Assembly: GCF_019042655.1 (NCBI RefSeq)
Contig: NZ_JAHPZO010000006.1
Span: forward strand, 8-64,007
From: Planococcus sp. CP5-4_YE
GTDB taxonomy: Bacteria > Bacillota > Bacilli > Bacillales_A > Planococcaceae
DNA: 64,000 bases
Direction: 5' to 3'
Part shown: one piece after another, positions 27,540 through 36,224 of the stretch
Layout: every line of letters begins with the position of its first letter
Position numbering within the stretch: the first letter of the stretch is position 1
The notes under the pieces: generated by a model
Databases searched by the model: none
Seen by the model: the letters and a program-made list of their open reading frames with translations, nothing else
Told to the model about the DNA's origin: nothing
Made by a program: the position numbers and the translations under genes

Positions 27540-30500
27540 GACTCACCTCCTTGCGTATTTTCTCCACTGCTTGTTCAGAGCTTAATACCGGCAATTTTCG
27601 GTATGTTTGTTCCGGATCACTCGGATCGAATTGGCAAACTGCGCGGAAATTGCAGAATTGGCACGGCGTATCGTTTTTCAACCGGTACGGGGAAACGTCC
27701 GTATGGCCATCTAGAATCCCGTTCCCTGCGCCTTGATGTTTCTTTCGTACAAATTCACGGATCGTTTCCATATCATCTTTTTCGACTGTTTTTGATGAAC
27801 CTTTCGAGACCGATCCGTTTTTATTCAAGCGGACGGGAATGACGTTGGAATAGCCGTCGATCTGCGCGTCCATCGCCTGTATGACTTCCGGATCTTCCAC
27901 GACTAAACCATTCATCTTGAATGACTTGGCAAGTTCTTCTTCCAGTTCTTCGGCAGTCAATAATTTTGTCATTTTCAACATTGGGTTGTGCATATGGAAA
28001 TACAACACCCCTGCTGGTTCCGCCTGCTCCCCAAGCCAGCGCTTGGAGTGTGTTAACGCCACATCCAAATACGTAAAGGTCTGAAGCGCCAAACCGTGGT
28101 AGACTTCGCCTAAATCCAGTCCCTGCTTGGACGATTTGTAATCGACAACGCGCAAATATGGCTTGCCTCCGATGTCTGTCGAATCAATTCGGTCAATGCG
28201 GCCTCTGACATTCATCTTGCGCCCACGCTCGAGCGCAATGTCGAGCGGTGGAATCGCTTCTTTCGTCCCAAATCCCACTTCAAGTGCGACGGGTACGAAA
28301 CCGGATACTTGTGCATGCTTGCTCAACATAAACGCTGTCTGGCGAATGATGCCCTCAAGCTTGTACTGGATATACCGGTAGCGATGCGAACTCAAGAGGA
28401 TTTGGTTGACGAAATAAGGCGATAATTGTTCGATCGCCCGCTTTGCGAGATCTGCGCATTGTTCTTTGCTTAACGACGACCAGGAAACGCCGAGTTGCAT
28501 TACTTCATCGGATATCCATTTGATTGCGGCATGGAATAAATCTCCCATTGCCGGTGCCGCCAAACGATATTGGCTACGTTCTTCAAGTTTTAAGCCATAA
28601 GCTGCATAATGGGCAAATTGGCAGCTATGATAAGTCTCGATGCGGGATACGCTCGAGGCGATCGGTGAACCATAAAGCGCTTCAGCGATCTGTTCCGATA
28701 GGTTTTCAGCTTTCATATGGCTCAAGGGCTTGAATATTTGCTGGATGATTGACGACCAAAGCGGGTCTTCCCGGTAATAATCGAGCACGGCCTGCCATTG
28801 TCCGGTAAGTTCTCCGCTCCTGATTTGTGCAGCCAGATGCGAAAGCGCCGCACGTGGATGGCTAATGTATTCCAAGGCATCGGACTCATGCAGCTCTTCT
28901 GGACCGATCGCTGCCAATTTCGGCTCAAGTTGAAGCAAATCAGCAATTTTCCTGATATATAAAGAAGGCAATAAGGCTTTTCCTTCTTCATCCGCAATCG
29001 GGTAAGAGACGCTCAACCGATCGGAAGCGGAAGAGAACGAGCGATAGGCCATATACGTTTCGTCCATCAAACGCATACGGGAGCTTGGTGCGAGTTCGAT
29101 GCCGATTTTTTGGAACCACTCGCGCTCTGAATCCGTCAAGAGCCCTTCGTGTTCGATGCGCTGCGGCAAAACACCGTCATTTGCGCCGATGATGAAGACC
29201 GACCGGATGTCCATCAAGCGCGCCAGATCCATCTTGGCAATGGTCACTTGATCGAGCGATGGCGGAATTCGGGAAAATTCCAAGGTTTCAAAACCTTCAT
29301 CCAAAATACGCGCAGCACTTTGGAGATCCAGTTCTTTGTCTCCAAACATCATGACGAATTGGTCGAGCACACCGACCCATTGATTCCACGCCTGCTCATG
29401 CTCCGTCGCGGCAAGCAAATGATGCTCGGCTTCTTCTCGGTCTTTCAGCAATTGGATTTTCGAATAGACATCGAGCTCTTCGATAAACTGAAACAGCGCT
29501 GTGGCGAAATCGCGACCAATCACACAATCACTAAGGCGTGTTTTCAAGCGCTCAAGTGGGTCGCGCACCACATCCCGGGCAGTCTGCAATTCCATCTGGA
29601 GCGCCAATTCTTCATCTGTCTGGATGCCCGAATGAAATTCGAGCCCGCGGTATTTTTTATAGACCCAACGCTTATCGTCAAACCAGCGTTCACCGTAAAT
29701 GCCATTGGCAAGGACGAAATTCTCCAGTTGGTCTCCCCGTTCCCGCCATTTGCTGATATTGCCTTCAGGAAAAAACAAATCCGTCTTCAATGCCCGGAAC
29801 ACCGGCTCATATGCATAATTGCCGATGACTGCTTCGAGTGCAGAACGGCTGAATTCAATCAATGGATGATGAAGCATCGATTTCTTCTGGCTGATGAAAT
29901 AAGGAATCTCGTATTGCGGAAAAATAGTGTTAATCAATTCGTCGTATACTTCCGGCTGGCGGTACAGCACCGCAATATCATGATAACGGCAGCCATCCAT
30001 CACTTGCTTCCGGATCGAGCGGGCAAGCTCGTGGATTTCAGCCCGCCGGTTGGACGCTTCGACCAGTTCGACGGCCCCTTGCCCTTCGATGGACGGGGCA
30101 GGGAAGGTTTCGATGAAGCGTTCGATATGCCTAAGCTCTTCATTCATGAAGCGTTTCGGCTCTTGCAAGTATACTTCCGGTTCCAGCCCAATCCCTTCCG
30201 ATGCAGCGAGATCTGTAAGTCGACTTGCCGTGACGGAAGACTGGTAGAATAGCGACTGTTCGTCTTCTGTGCTGCTCGTGTCATCCATCGGCAAAACGAT
30301 CGTCACCGATTTGGCATGCTTCAGCAACTCTTCAATGATTTGGAACTCACGCGCCGTAAAGCTGACAAACCCGTCGATGTAAATAGCCGAATGTTTGATC
30401 GTTTCAGAGTGGCGGATTTTTTCGCTCAATAAGCCGAGATGGCCTTCGGAATCCACGAATACTTTGCCAAGCCTCCTGTCGATCTCAAGCAGAATGAGCT

Positions 30501-30990
30501 CCAGGTCCGCTGCCTTGTCCTGCAGCGTCCTTGGGGCCCCAGCTGTTTCAAGAGATGAGCGGATGGTTCCAAGTTCATCGCAGTCGATGCAATAACGGGA
30601 AAATTCTTTGATTAATTGTTCAATTTGATCAGTGAAGCCTCTTTTGCTTGCAGCTCTTCTAAATAAATTAAACTCATCTCTGTGTTCTTCGAGCAAACTG
30701 CGGATTAACATGCGGTAGCCGAATGTATCGATTTCCTTGCGGCTGATTCCGCCGACTTCCTGCAATACGCGCCAGGCTAGCCGCTTGAACGTGACGGCTT
30801 GCGCACGGATCATGCCCTTCATGTCATATGCAGCGGACAATCGATATTCAGTAGAAAATGACATTTGGTCAGGGACAATGAGAAATATCGGGTCCCCATC
30901 TGCCTGGTCTTTCAAACTATCGGCTATTTCTTCTTGGACAAAACGGGTTTTTCCGGTTCCGGCGCGCCCGTAGACAATGCGTAAAGACAT
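27514..30990 (-). CDS. addB: ATP-dependent helicase/nuclease subunit B
   Basis: A 1158-aa partner of AddA. It has an N-terminal Walker A GRAGTGKTRF, an inactivated helicase-like core that reads Chi, and a C-terminal nuclease with VVDYKSSK. Its iron-sulphur cluster cysteines are in SCQFAHYAAYGL and the C-terminal CQFCNFRAVC. I start at ATG 30990, 8 nt after AAAGGGG; a GTG at 30999 is too close. It is first in addB-addA-DUF418, behind a promoter covered by a LexA-like box. Confidence 0.96.
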   Translation of the reverse strand: MSLRIVYGRAGTGKTRFVQEEIADSLKDQADGDPIFLIVPDQMSFSTEYRLSAAYDMKGMIRAQAVTFKRLAWRVLQEVGGISRKEIDTFGYRMLIRSLLEEHRDEFNLFRRAASKRGFTDQIEQLIKEFSRYCIDCDELGTIRSSLETAGAPRTLQDKAADLELILLEIDRRLGKVFVDSEGHLGLLSEKIRHSETIKHSAIYIDGFVSFTAREFQIIEELLKHAKSVTIVLPMDDTSSTEDEQSLFYQSSVTASRLTDLAASEGIGLEPEVYLQEPKRFMNEELRHIERFIETFPAPSIEGQGAVELVEASNRRAEIHELARSIRKQVMDGCRYHDIAVLYRQPEVYDELINTIFPQYEIPYFISQKKSMLHHPLIEFSRSALEAVIGNYAYEPVFRALKTDLFFPEGNISKWRERGDQLENFVLANGIYGERWFDDKRWVYKKYRGLEFHSGIQTDEELALQMELQTARDVVRDPLERLKTRLSDCVIGRDFATALFQFIEELDVYSKIQLLKDREEAEHHLLAATEHEQAWNQWVGVLDQFVMMFGDKELDLQSAARILDEGFETLEFSRIPPSLDQVTIAKMDLARLMDIRSVFIIGANDGVLPQRIEHEGLLTDSEREWFQKIGIELAPSSRMRLMDETYMAYRSFSSASDRLSVSYPIADEEGKALLPSLYIRKIADLLQLEPKLAAIGPEELHESDALEYISHPRAALSHLAAQIRSGELTGQWQAVLDYYREDPLWSSIIQQIFKPLSHMKAENLSEQIAEALYGSPIASSVSRIETYHSCQFAHYAAYGLKLEERSQYRLAAPAMGDLFHAAIKWISDEVMQLGVSWSSLSKEQCADLAKRAIEQLSPYFVNQILLSSHRYRYIQYKLEGIIRQTAFMLSKHAQVSGFVPVALEVGFGTKEAIPPLDIALERGRKMNVRGRIDRIDSTDIGGKPYLRVVDYKSSKQGLDLGEVYHGLALQTFTYLDVALTHSKRWLGEQAEPAGVLYFHMHNPMLKMTKLLTAEELEEELAKSFKMNGLVVEDPEVIQAMDAQIDGYSNVIPVRLNKNGSVSKGSSKTVEKDDMETIREFVRKKHQGAGNGILDGHTDVSPYRLKNDTPCQFCNFRAVCQFDPSDPEQTYRKLPVLSSEQAVEKIRKEVSHDDTQKTE

Positions 30991-31013
30991 GTAATGCACC
31001 CCTTTTCAAAAAA

Positions 31014-31033
31014 GAACGTTTGTTCTTATTATA
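31014..31033 (-). promoter_or_regulatory. addB promoter -10 with adjoining LexA (SOS) box
   Basis: GAAC-GTTT-GTTC (31014-31025) fits the Gram-positive LexA/DinR core GAAC-N4-GTTC. It sits directly downstream of a perfect minus-strand TATAAT (31028-31033), so a bound repressor would cover the transcription start. The flanks are AGAAC...GTTCT rather than the ideal CGAAC...GTTCG. The -35 is poor. Confidence 0.65.
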
Positions 31034-31047
31034 CTATAAACGATAAA

Positions 31048-31083
31048 AAAGAACGACTTTCCCGTTAAGATAGCCGTTCTTTT
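31048..31083 (-). terminator. Terminator overlapping the TVP38 gene end
   Basis: AAAAAAGAACG and CGTTCTTTTT form a stem that includes the stop region of the TVP38 gene. It separates that gene from the addB promoter. Confidence 0.65.
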
Positions 31084-31697
31084 TCACGTTCTTCTTTCGC
31101 CCTCTTGAAGTCGGCTTCGACTTTTTTATTGAGCCGTTTCTCCAAAACTTTTCCGACAATATACAGCAGCACGATGACGGCGATCACAATGCCTGTGCGA
31201 ATCGGCTGAGTAAACAAGGCACGGATATCATATCCGACATAGGAAATCGTCAAGACCATGACGAATTTCCCGGCCATCAAGGTCAATAAATAATAATGGC
31301 GGCTGATATTCGATAGCCCGGCCACCAAATTGACCAATGCCGAGGGCGTAAACGGGAAACACAGCAGCAAAAACAAAGGGCCGAAGCCGTTGCGCTCCAC
31401 CCAATGGATGAGTCTTTCGACTTTTTGATGGCGCGTCATGAAATTCATGAAGCGAGCTTGGCCGAATTTTCGGACCAGCAAAAAGACCGTATAAGAACCG
31501 GCGACCGCCCCGCCCCAAGATAAGAGGAAGCCGAGCCATAGACCGTATGCAGTGGCATTAGCGAAAACGAACACAAAGAGTGGCAAGAACGGCAAAAACG
31601 ATTCAATGAATGGCAGCAGAAAACCGATGAACGGGCCAAACGCCCGGTAAGATTGCGTTAACTCGACAATGTTTTCCATAGTAAAAAAATCCGACAT
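31065..31697 (-). CDS. TVP38/TMEM64 (DedA-related, YhjE-like) membrane protein
   Basis: A 210-aa protein with five or six helices and the SNARE-associated/VTT domain. Characteristic motifs are a re-entrant segment near FIESFLPFLPLFVFVFAN, a central SYTVFLLVRKFGQARF and FPFTPSALVNLVAGLS. It ends with a Lys/Glu-rich tail. VTT proteins are lipid scramblases or small-molecule transporters. In B. subtilis the relative yhjE also lies in the addAB region. The role here is inferred. Confidence 0.85.
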   Translation of the reverse strand: MSDFFTMENIVELTQSYRAFGPFIGFLLPFIESFLPFLPLFVFVFANATAYGLWLGFLLSWGGAVAGSYTVFLLVRKFGQARFMNFMTRHQKVERLIHWVERNGFGPLFLLLCFPFTPSALVNLVAGLSNISRHYYLLTLMAGKFVMVLTISYVGYDIRALFTQPIRTGIVIAVIVLLYIVGKVLEKRLNKKVEADFKRAKEEREKERLS

Positions 31698-31839
31698 AGG
31701 CTCATTCCTTTTAAATTGTGCGATTTTTCAATAATGAATCTAAAAACAGAAGAAAATATGCTATGCTATTATAATTACTTTACACTCTTTCTCCCGTTTT
31801 GGAAAAGAGAAATACTTGCGGCAAAAGGAGCGGAACAAA

Positions 31840-32532
31840 TTGCAAGAACACGGATTCTCTTCAGGGCTGAAAGCCGGCGCCAGCATCGCCATCGGCTATT
31901 TCCCGGTTGCGCTGACTTTTGGGCTGCTGGCCAAAACGACAGGTTTATCGCTCATCGAAGCAACCGCCATGAGCATCTTTGTTTTTGCCGGTGCTGCCCA
32001 GTACATATCACTTTCCCTTATCACAGCCGGTGTACTCCCGGCGCTTATTGTCGTCAATACATTCATCGTCAACATCCGCCACTTCTTGATGACAGCGGCA
32101 TTGAATGAAAAGATGGAACCGGATGCCCGCTGGAAAAAAGCGCTGTATGCATTCGGCATTACCGATGAAACGTTTACGGTACTCGCAACGCAGCAAGGCG
32201 ACAAGATCCGTACTTCATTTGCGGCAGGCGTCATCGTTATTTCCTATGGAAGCTGGGTTGTGTTCACTTCTCTCGGCCATTTAATCGGCGCCAGCCTCCC
32301 TGGTTTCCTGCAGGCGTCCATGTCGATCGCACTTTATGCGATGTTCGTCGGCTTGCTTGTGCCGTCAATGAAAGGCAACAGGAAAGTCGTCAGCCTGGCA
32401 TTGATCGCCGCCCTCTTCAATTCGCTATTTTTCTTCACCGGTTGGCTCTCCACGGGTTGGGCCATCATGGTGTCGACTCTTGCTTCAGCGATTATTGTTG
32501 AACTGATTTCACGGAAAGGAGTTGCCGCCTGA
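31840..32532 (+). CDS. azlC: Branched-chain amino-acid exporter large subunit AzlC
   Basis: A 230-aa membrane protein of the AzlC/LIV-E H family with 7-8 helices. It has the conserved FAGAAQYISLSL and NIRHFLMTAAL motifs. With AzlD it exports branched-chain amino acids and analogues. I chose TTG at 31840 with AAAGGAG 9 nt upstream over the TTG at 31816, which lacks a site. The stop overlaps the azlD start (TGATG). No azlB repressor gene is adjacent. Confidence 0.9.
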   Translation: MQEHGFSSGLKAGASIAIGYFPVALTFGLLAKTTGLSLIEATAMSIFVFAGAAQYISLSLITAGVLPALIVVNTFIVNIRHFLMTAALNEKMEPDARWKKALYAFGITDETFTVLATQQGDKIRTSFAAGVIVISYGSWVVFTSLGHLIGASLPGFLQASMSIALYAMFVGLLVPSMKGNRKVVSLALIAALFNSLFFFTGWLSTGWAIMVSTLASAIIVELISRKGVAA

Positions 32533-32840
32533 TGGGTGCCTGGTTTTGGTGGATGATTTTTGGAATGGCCGTTGTTACTTACATTCCACGCGCAATACCG
32601 TTAACCTTTTTGGAAGGCCGAGAATTGCCGGAAGCTGTGCAGAGTGTGTTGCGCAATATTCCCTATGCCGTCCTCGGTGCCTTGATTTTCCCAGCCGTTT
32701 TTTTCATCCAAGAAAATGTCTGGTTCGGCGTGATCGGAGCTGTCTCTGCATTTGTGATCGCGTTTACCGGGGCAAACGTTATCCTCGTCGTACTCGGGAC
32801 TATAGCTATTCTCTCCATATATGGACTTTGGTTCGGATAA
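32532..32840 (+). CDS. azlD: Branched-chain amino-acid exporter small subunit AzlD
   Basis: A 102-aa protein with four helices and the AzlD/LIV-E L signature TYIPRAIPLTFLEGR followed by NIPYAVLGALIFP. It forms the exporter with AzlC and is translationally coupled to it by a TGATG overlap. Confidence 0.92.
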   Translation: MGAWFWWMIFGMAVVTYIPRAIPLTFLEGRELPEAVQSVLRNIPYAVLGALIFPAVFFIQENVWFGVIGAVSAFVIAFTGANVILVVLGTIAILSIYGLWFG

Positions 32841-32842
32841 TA

Positions 32843-32885
32843 AAAAAAGCCGTCACTCATTTTCATGAGCTTCGGCTTTTTTTCT
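32843..32885. terminator. Bidirectional terminator between azlD and csbA
   Basis: AAAAAAAGCCG and CGGCTTTTTTT with an internal CTCATTTTCATGAG arm. It overlaps the csbA stop codon. Confidence 0.85.
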
Positions 32886-33110
32886 TTTATTATACATATT
32901 GCTCGCATACCAGAAACCAGCTGTTAACGAAGCGGCGTTGACGATAAACAACAGCCAGGTATGTGTGAAGCCGGCATAAACGGCCGCGGCAATCAATGCC
33001 ACGGTCAATATGAGGCCGACATAATGGTTGAATGTCACGCGCGTAAACAGGATAACGAGAAGCCCGGGCACAAACAGCGATAGGAAAAACTTGGTCACCA
33101 TTGACTCCAT
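32853..33110 (-). CDS. csbA: CsbA family membrane protein
   Basis: An 85-aa protein with three helices, matching CsbA by PGLLVILFTRVTFNHYVGL and the adjacent LTVALIAAAVYAGFTHTW. In B. subtilis csbA is a sigma-B gene of unknown function. I see no sigma-B site immediately upstream here; the start is 12 bp after minJ, so the two are co-transcribed. AAGGAGAG precedes the ATG. Confidence 0.9.
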   Translation of the reverse strand: MESMVTKFFLSLFVPGLLVILFTRVTFNHYVGLILTVALIAAAVYAGFTHTWLLFIVNAASLTAGFWYASNMYNKRKKAEAHENE

Positions 33111-33122
33111 ATTCTTCTCTCC

Positions 33123-34280
33123 TTACTCGACAATCAAAAGACCTAGACGGTGATGGTCATGGCGGAAGACGACATGCTGCCGCAAACGCATTTCAAGATT
33201 ATGGTCGATTACTTCCAGACGGCAATGCGCTGCATTGAGCTGGATGGCTTCGTATAGTTCCGTTTCATTCGTTACGGTCGTACCGTTTACTTTGCGGATG
33301 ACTTCCCCGCGCACAAGGCCCATCTTCTCAGCCGGAGATCCCGGAAGAACATCAATGATCATAACGCCTTGCGCTTGAGGCGTCACGGTATAATTTCCGC
33401 TGCGCTCTTTCTGCGCATAATACAAGCTAATTCCCAAACGGAACAATGCTCCGGCGGCCAGCGCGATGATCGCCATCGGCTGCCACAGGAACCCGAATAA
33501 GGCAAGAACGATCGTCAACACAGCTGACCAAGCGATCGATTTTGCAATTTTCGGGGACAAATATACGGGTAAAGTGCGTTTACTGCGTCCTTGAAACCCG
33601 AATACCAACGGGAACAAAATTAAGGAAAACGCCGATTCACCGATCGGCAGCTGCGGCCAGTATGGTGCGTATTCAGAAATCATCTCTCCGGGCACGACTA
33701 GAACTGCCGGTATCAGCCATAGGCGGCGCGAAATATAGGCCGCGGCACGCAAACCACGAGCCGATTTATGCAGGCGAGGCGAAGCGGAATCTGCAGCTGA
33801 CTTTTCGACCATACGGCTTTCGATGAACAGCAACAGCCCTGCAATCAACGCGACTGAAATGAGCCAGCCGTCTGCAAGCCCCCTGCCTGTCATTTCGGCG
33901 AACCCGAGATTAACACTCCAATTATTGGCTTCAAATAACCAGACCATTAACGCTGCTGCCCCCGCCAAATAGACAAACGAAGCGAGATGGTAAAAACCCG
34001 TCAGCATGATAACAATACTCACGATACTGAGCGCAATCAACCACTCCACCGGCACCGCCAAACCGGCAGCTGCCACAATGATCGATAAAACTATCGCATA
34101 CAACCAACCATCTTTCAGCAAGCGTTTAAATTCTGTTCCACCATACACAATCCGCGTACGGAAAATGCGGCGTTCTTTTTTGACGCGGAAATATCCAAGC
34201 ATCGTCGCAGCGAATAATGCGACATAAAAAACAGGGTTAAGAAAAAACGTGGCAATTGCCATCAAAAAATCCGTTAACAC
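33123..34280 (-). CDS. minJ: PDZ-domain membrane protein MinJ (division topology)
   Basis: A 385-aa protein. It has about seven transmembrane helices in the first 280 residues and a C-terminal PDZ domain (about 295-370) with VLPGSPAEKMGLVRGEVIRKVN. It ends in a short strand region. This layout, the length and the adjacency to csbA fit MinJ (YvjD), which links DivIVA to MinD at the septum and poles. The symbol rests on architecture and synteny. Confidence 0.82.
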   Translation of the reverse strand: MLTDFLMAIATFFLNPVFYVALFAATMLGYFRVKKERRIFRTRIVYGGTEFKRLLKDGWLYAIVLSIIVAAAGLAVPVEWLIALSIVSIVIMLTGFYHLASFVYLAGAAALMVWLFEANNWSVNLGFAEMTGRGLADGWLISVALIAGLLLFIESRMVEKSAADSASPRLHKSARGLRAAAYISRRLWLIPAVLVVPGEMISEYAPYWPQLPIGESAFSLILFPLVFGFQGRSKRTLPVYLSPKIAKSIAWSAVLTIVLALFGFLWQPMAIIALAAGALFRLGISLYYAQKERSGNYTVTPQAQGVMIIDVLPGSPAEKMGLVRGEVIRKVNGTTVTNETELYEAIQLNAAHCRLEVIDHNLEMRLRQHVVFRHDHHRLGLLIVE

Positions 34281-34361
34281 TCCACTGACACCATCCTTAA
34301 GCTAAATGAACTTATATTCCATTGTACCAAAGATGCAGGGTTTGCCCTACACCTTTTTCAA

Positions 34362-35468
34362 TCAGTTAAACGCCAGCTGCAGCTGCCCTAGGATATCTTC
34401 GGTGCCTTCGATTCCCGCTGAAAGCCTGACGACACGCTCAGTCACGCCGATCTGCGCTTTTTCTTCTGCGGATAATGCGCGGTGCGATGTGCCGAATGGA
34501 TAAGAGACGGTCGTTTCGACACCGGCTAATGTCGGAACGATTTTGATCCAGCCGAGTGAAGAAAAGAAGGCTGAGACGTCTGCAGTTTCTGGAAGTTCAA
34601 ACGAAACGATCGCACCTTTCCCCGGATACCAAACCCGTGCCTTGTCTTGCAGGAAATCGGCAATCGCTTGGGCATTGGCGTTTTGCTTTTCCATCCGAAG
34701 CGCCAAGGTTTTGATGCCGCGTATGGTCAGCCATGCTTCAAAAGGGCTTAAGTTCATGCCGAGATTGACGACGCGTTTTGTGGCTTCTTCGATCAAAGCT
34801 TCATCTCCGACCAATACCCCTGACGTGACATCGCTATGCCCACCGAGATATTTGGTTGCGCTATGTACGACCAAATCCACGCCTTGTGCGTAAGGCGTAT
34901 ATGTATAAGGCGTCGCAAATGTGTTATCGATCATCACTTTCACGCCGTATTGATTTTTCAAACGCACAAGCCCCTCGATGTCTTCAATCCGCAAAAATGG
35001 ATTGGTGATCGATTCACTCACGATTAATTTCACTTCAGGGAAATCAACCAGCATCTGTTCGACCGTGCCGATATCTGAAAAATCCTCGAAGTGAACTGTA
35101 ATGCCGAGCCTTTTCAATTCCTCTTTCAAAAGATGGAAAGTCCCCCCGTACACATCTTCGGCAGCAAGGATATGGTCTCCCGCTTTCGCGACCGACAAGA
35201 TCCCTGCGAGTATCGCCGACATTCCCGAAGACGCTGCAACGCCCCGTGGTGCGCCTTCAAGCTGTGCAACCGTCTGGCCGAGTGCATCTGTATTCGGATT
35301 CGCTGTCCGTGTGTACAGATACGTTCCGTTGCCTTCATAATAGCCTTCCAATTCTTCTAAAGAAGAAAAAGAGAACGCTGAAGTTTGATAAAGCGGCATG
35401 ACTTTCGGGCGTATCGTCCGCTCTTCCATGCCGGCTGTGTGTACAGATTTCGTATCGATTGATGTCAT
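34362..35468 (-). CDS. Cys/Met-metabolism PLP enzyme (cystathionine gamma-synthase/lyase type)
   Basis: A 368-aa fold-type I PLP enzyme. Features are the YTRTANPNTDAL phosphate loop, SSGMSAI, IDNTFATPY with the PLP-pairing Asp, and Schiff-base Lys in HSATKYLGGHSD (about 200). The C-terminal RLSAGIEGTEDI closes the family pattern. It could act as cystathionine gamma-synthase, cystathionine gamma-lyase or methionine gamma-lyase; the sequence alone does not decide. Its ATG overlaps the stop of the thioredoxin-like gene by 1 bp, so both form one operon, perhaps linking sulfur amino acids and thiol redox. Confidence 0.87.
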   Translation of the reverse strand: MTSIDTKSVHTAGMEERTIRPKVMPLYQTSAFSFSSLEELEGYYEGNGTYLYTRTANPNTDALGQTVAQLEGAPRGVAASSGMSAILAGILSVAKAGDHILAAEDVYGGTFHLLKEELKRLGITVHFEDFSDIGTVEQMLVDFPEVKLIVSESITNPFLRIEDIEGLVRLKNQYGVKVMIDNTFATPYTYTPYAQGVDLVVHSATKYLGGHSDVTSGVLVGDEALIEEATKRVVNLGMNLSPFEAWLTIRGIKTLALRMEKQNANAQAIADFLQDKARVWYPGKGAIVSFELPETADVSAFFSSLGWIKIVPTLAGVETTVSYPFGTSHRALSAEEKAQIGVTERVVRLSAGIEGTEDILGQLQLAFN

Positions 35469-36055
35469 TATAATTCCCCCTCATTGATTTCTTCTATAAA
35501 TACATTCATCATTTCTTCATCCATCGGGCCGACAATTTTATGCAAGATACGGCCTTCTCTATCTATGATATAGGAAGTCGGGATGGAAAACGCTTGGTAG
35601 AGTGCGCCAACATCCCCGTCCACATCCATCGGAATCGAAAAACTCAAACCAAACTCTTCGACAAAGTTTTCAATTTCCGTCATGCCACGGTCTTCTGTCG
35701 TCAAATTGACAGCTACCACTTCAACATCTTTATCCTGTTGGTTCTCATAGAAAGTTTGCATATGCGGCATTTCTGCACGGCATGGTGGGCACCAAGTCGC
35801 CCAAAAATTGAGGATGACCGCTTTGCCCCGGTAATCCGATAAGCGCATTTTCTCGCCTTTCAAAGTAGTTAATTCGAAATCGGGAGCCAGCTCGCCTTTT
35901 GCCAAGCCTTCATCGGTCGGCAAAAAATCGACAGTGCTGCCAAGCGCCATTTTATTCAGTGCGCGGTCTTCTTTCTGGCTATCTAAGACGGCCCATACCG
36001 CGAGAACAATGACCAATATAGCAGCTATCAGCAACCCGATCATTTTTTTTGACAT
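35468..36055 (-). CDS. ResA/TlpA-type thiol-disulfide oxidoreductase
   Basis: A 195-aa protein. It has an N-terminal membrane anchor (residues 5-25) and an extracytoplasmic thioredoxin domain of the AhpC/TSA-Redoxin type with the active site WATWCPPCRAEMP and cis-Pro in SIPTSYIID. Such proteins reduce apocytochrome c or act in extracytoplasmic thiol exchange. ATG at 36055 has GGAG 8 nt upstream; a GTG at 36064 is less likely. A cytochrome c (cccB) gene is about 4 kb away, but ResA function is not proven. Confidence 0.87.
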   Translation of the reverse strand: MSKKMIGLLIAAILVIVLAVWAVLDSQKEDRALNKMALGSTVDFLPTDEGLAKGELAPDFELTTLKGEKMRLSDYRGKAVILNFWATWCPPCRAEMPHMQTFYENQQDKDVEVVAVNLTTEDRGMTEIENFVEEFGLSFSIPMDVDGDVGALYQAFSIPTSYIIDREGRILHKIVGPMDEEMMNVFIEEINEGEL

Positions 36056-36224
36056 TCTTTTCACTCCATTCCGTTACCATCATACGATAAACGAACTGTC
36101 TGTAGCCAGTAAATTCGCCGGAATTGTCCCGCAACAAATTGTGTCAACGAAAAAACCGCCCAAGCCATTTCTCCAAGCTTCACCAGTCGTGAAGCGGAAA
36201 GAACGGCCTTGACGGCTTTTTGGA

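Noticed and set aside
29149-30252. Plus-strand frame of 367 codons opposite addB
   Set aside because: An antisense shadow; the minus strand carries a complete, motif-rich AddB.
31716-32108. Alternative open frame overlapping azlC
   Set aside because: It is out of frame with the clearly conserved AzlC motifs and has low-complexity His/Arg composition.
36115-36224. Possible terminator after the M23 gene
   Set aside because: ACGGCC and ACGGCT are direct rather than inverted repeats, so no stable stem forms.
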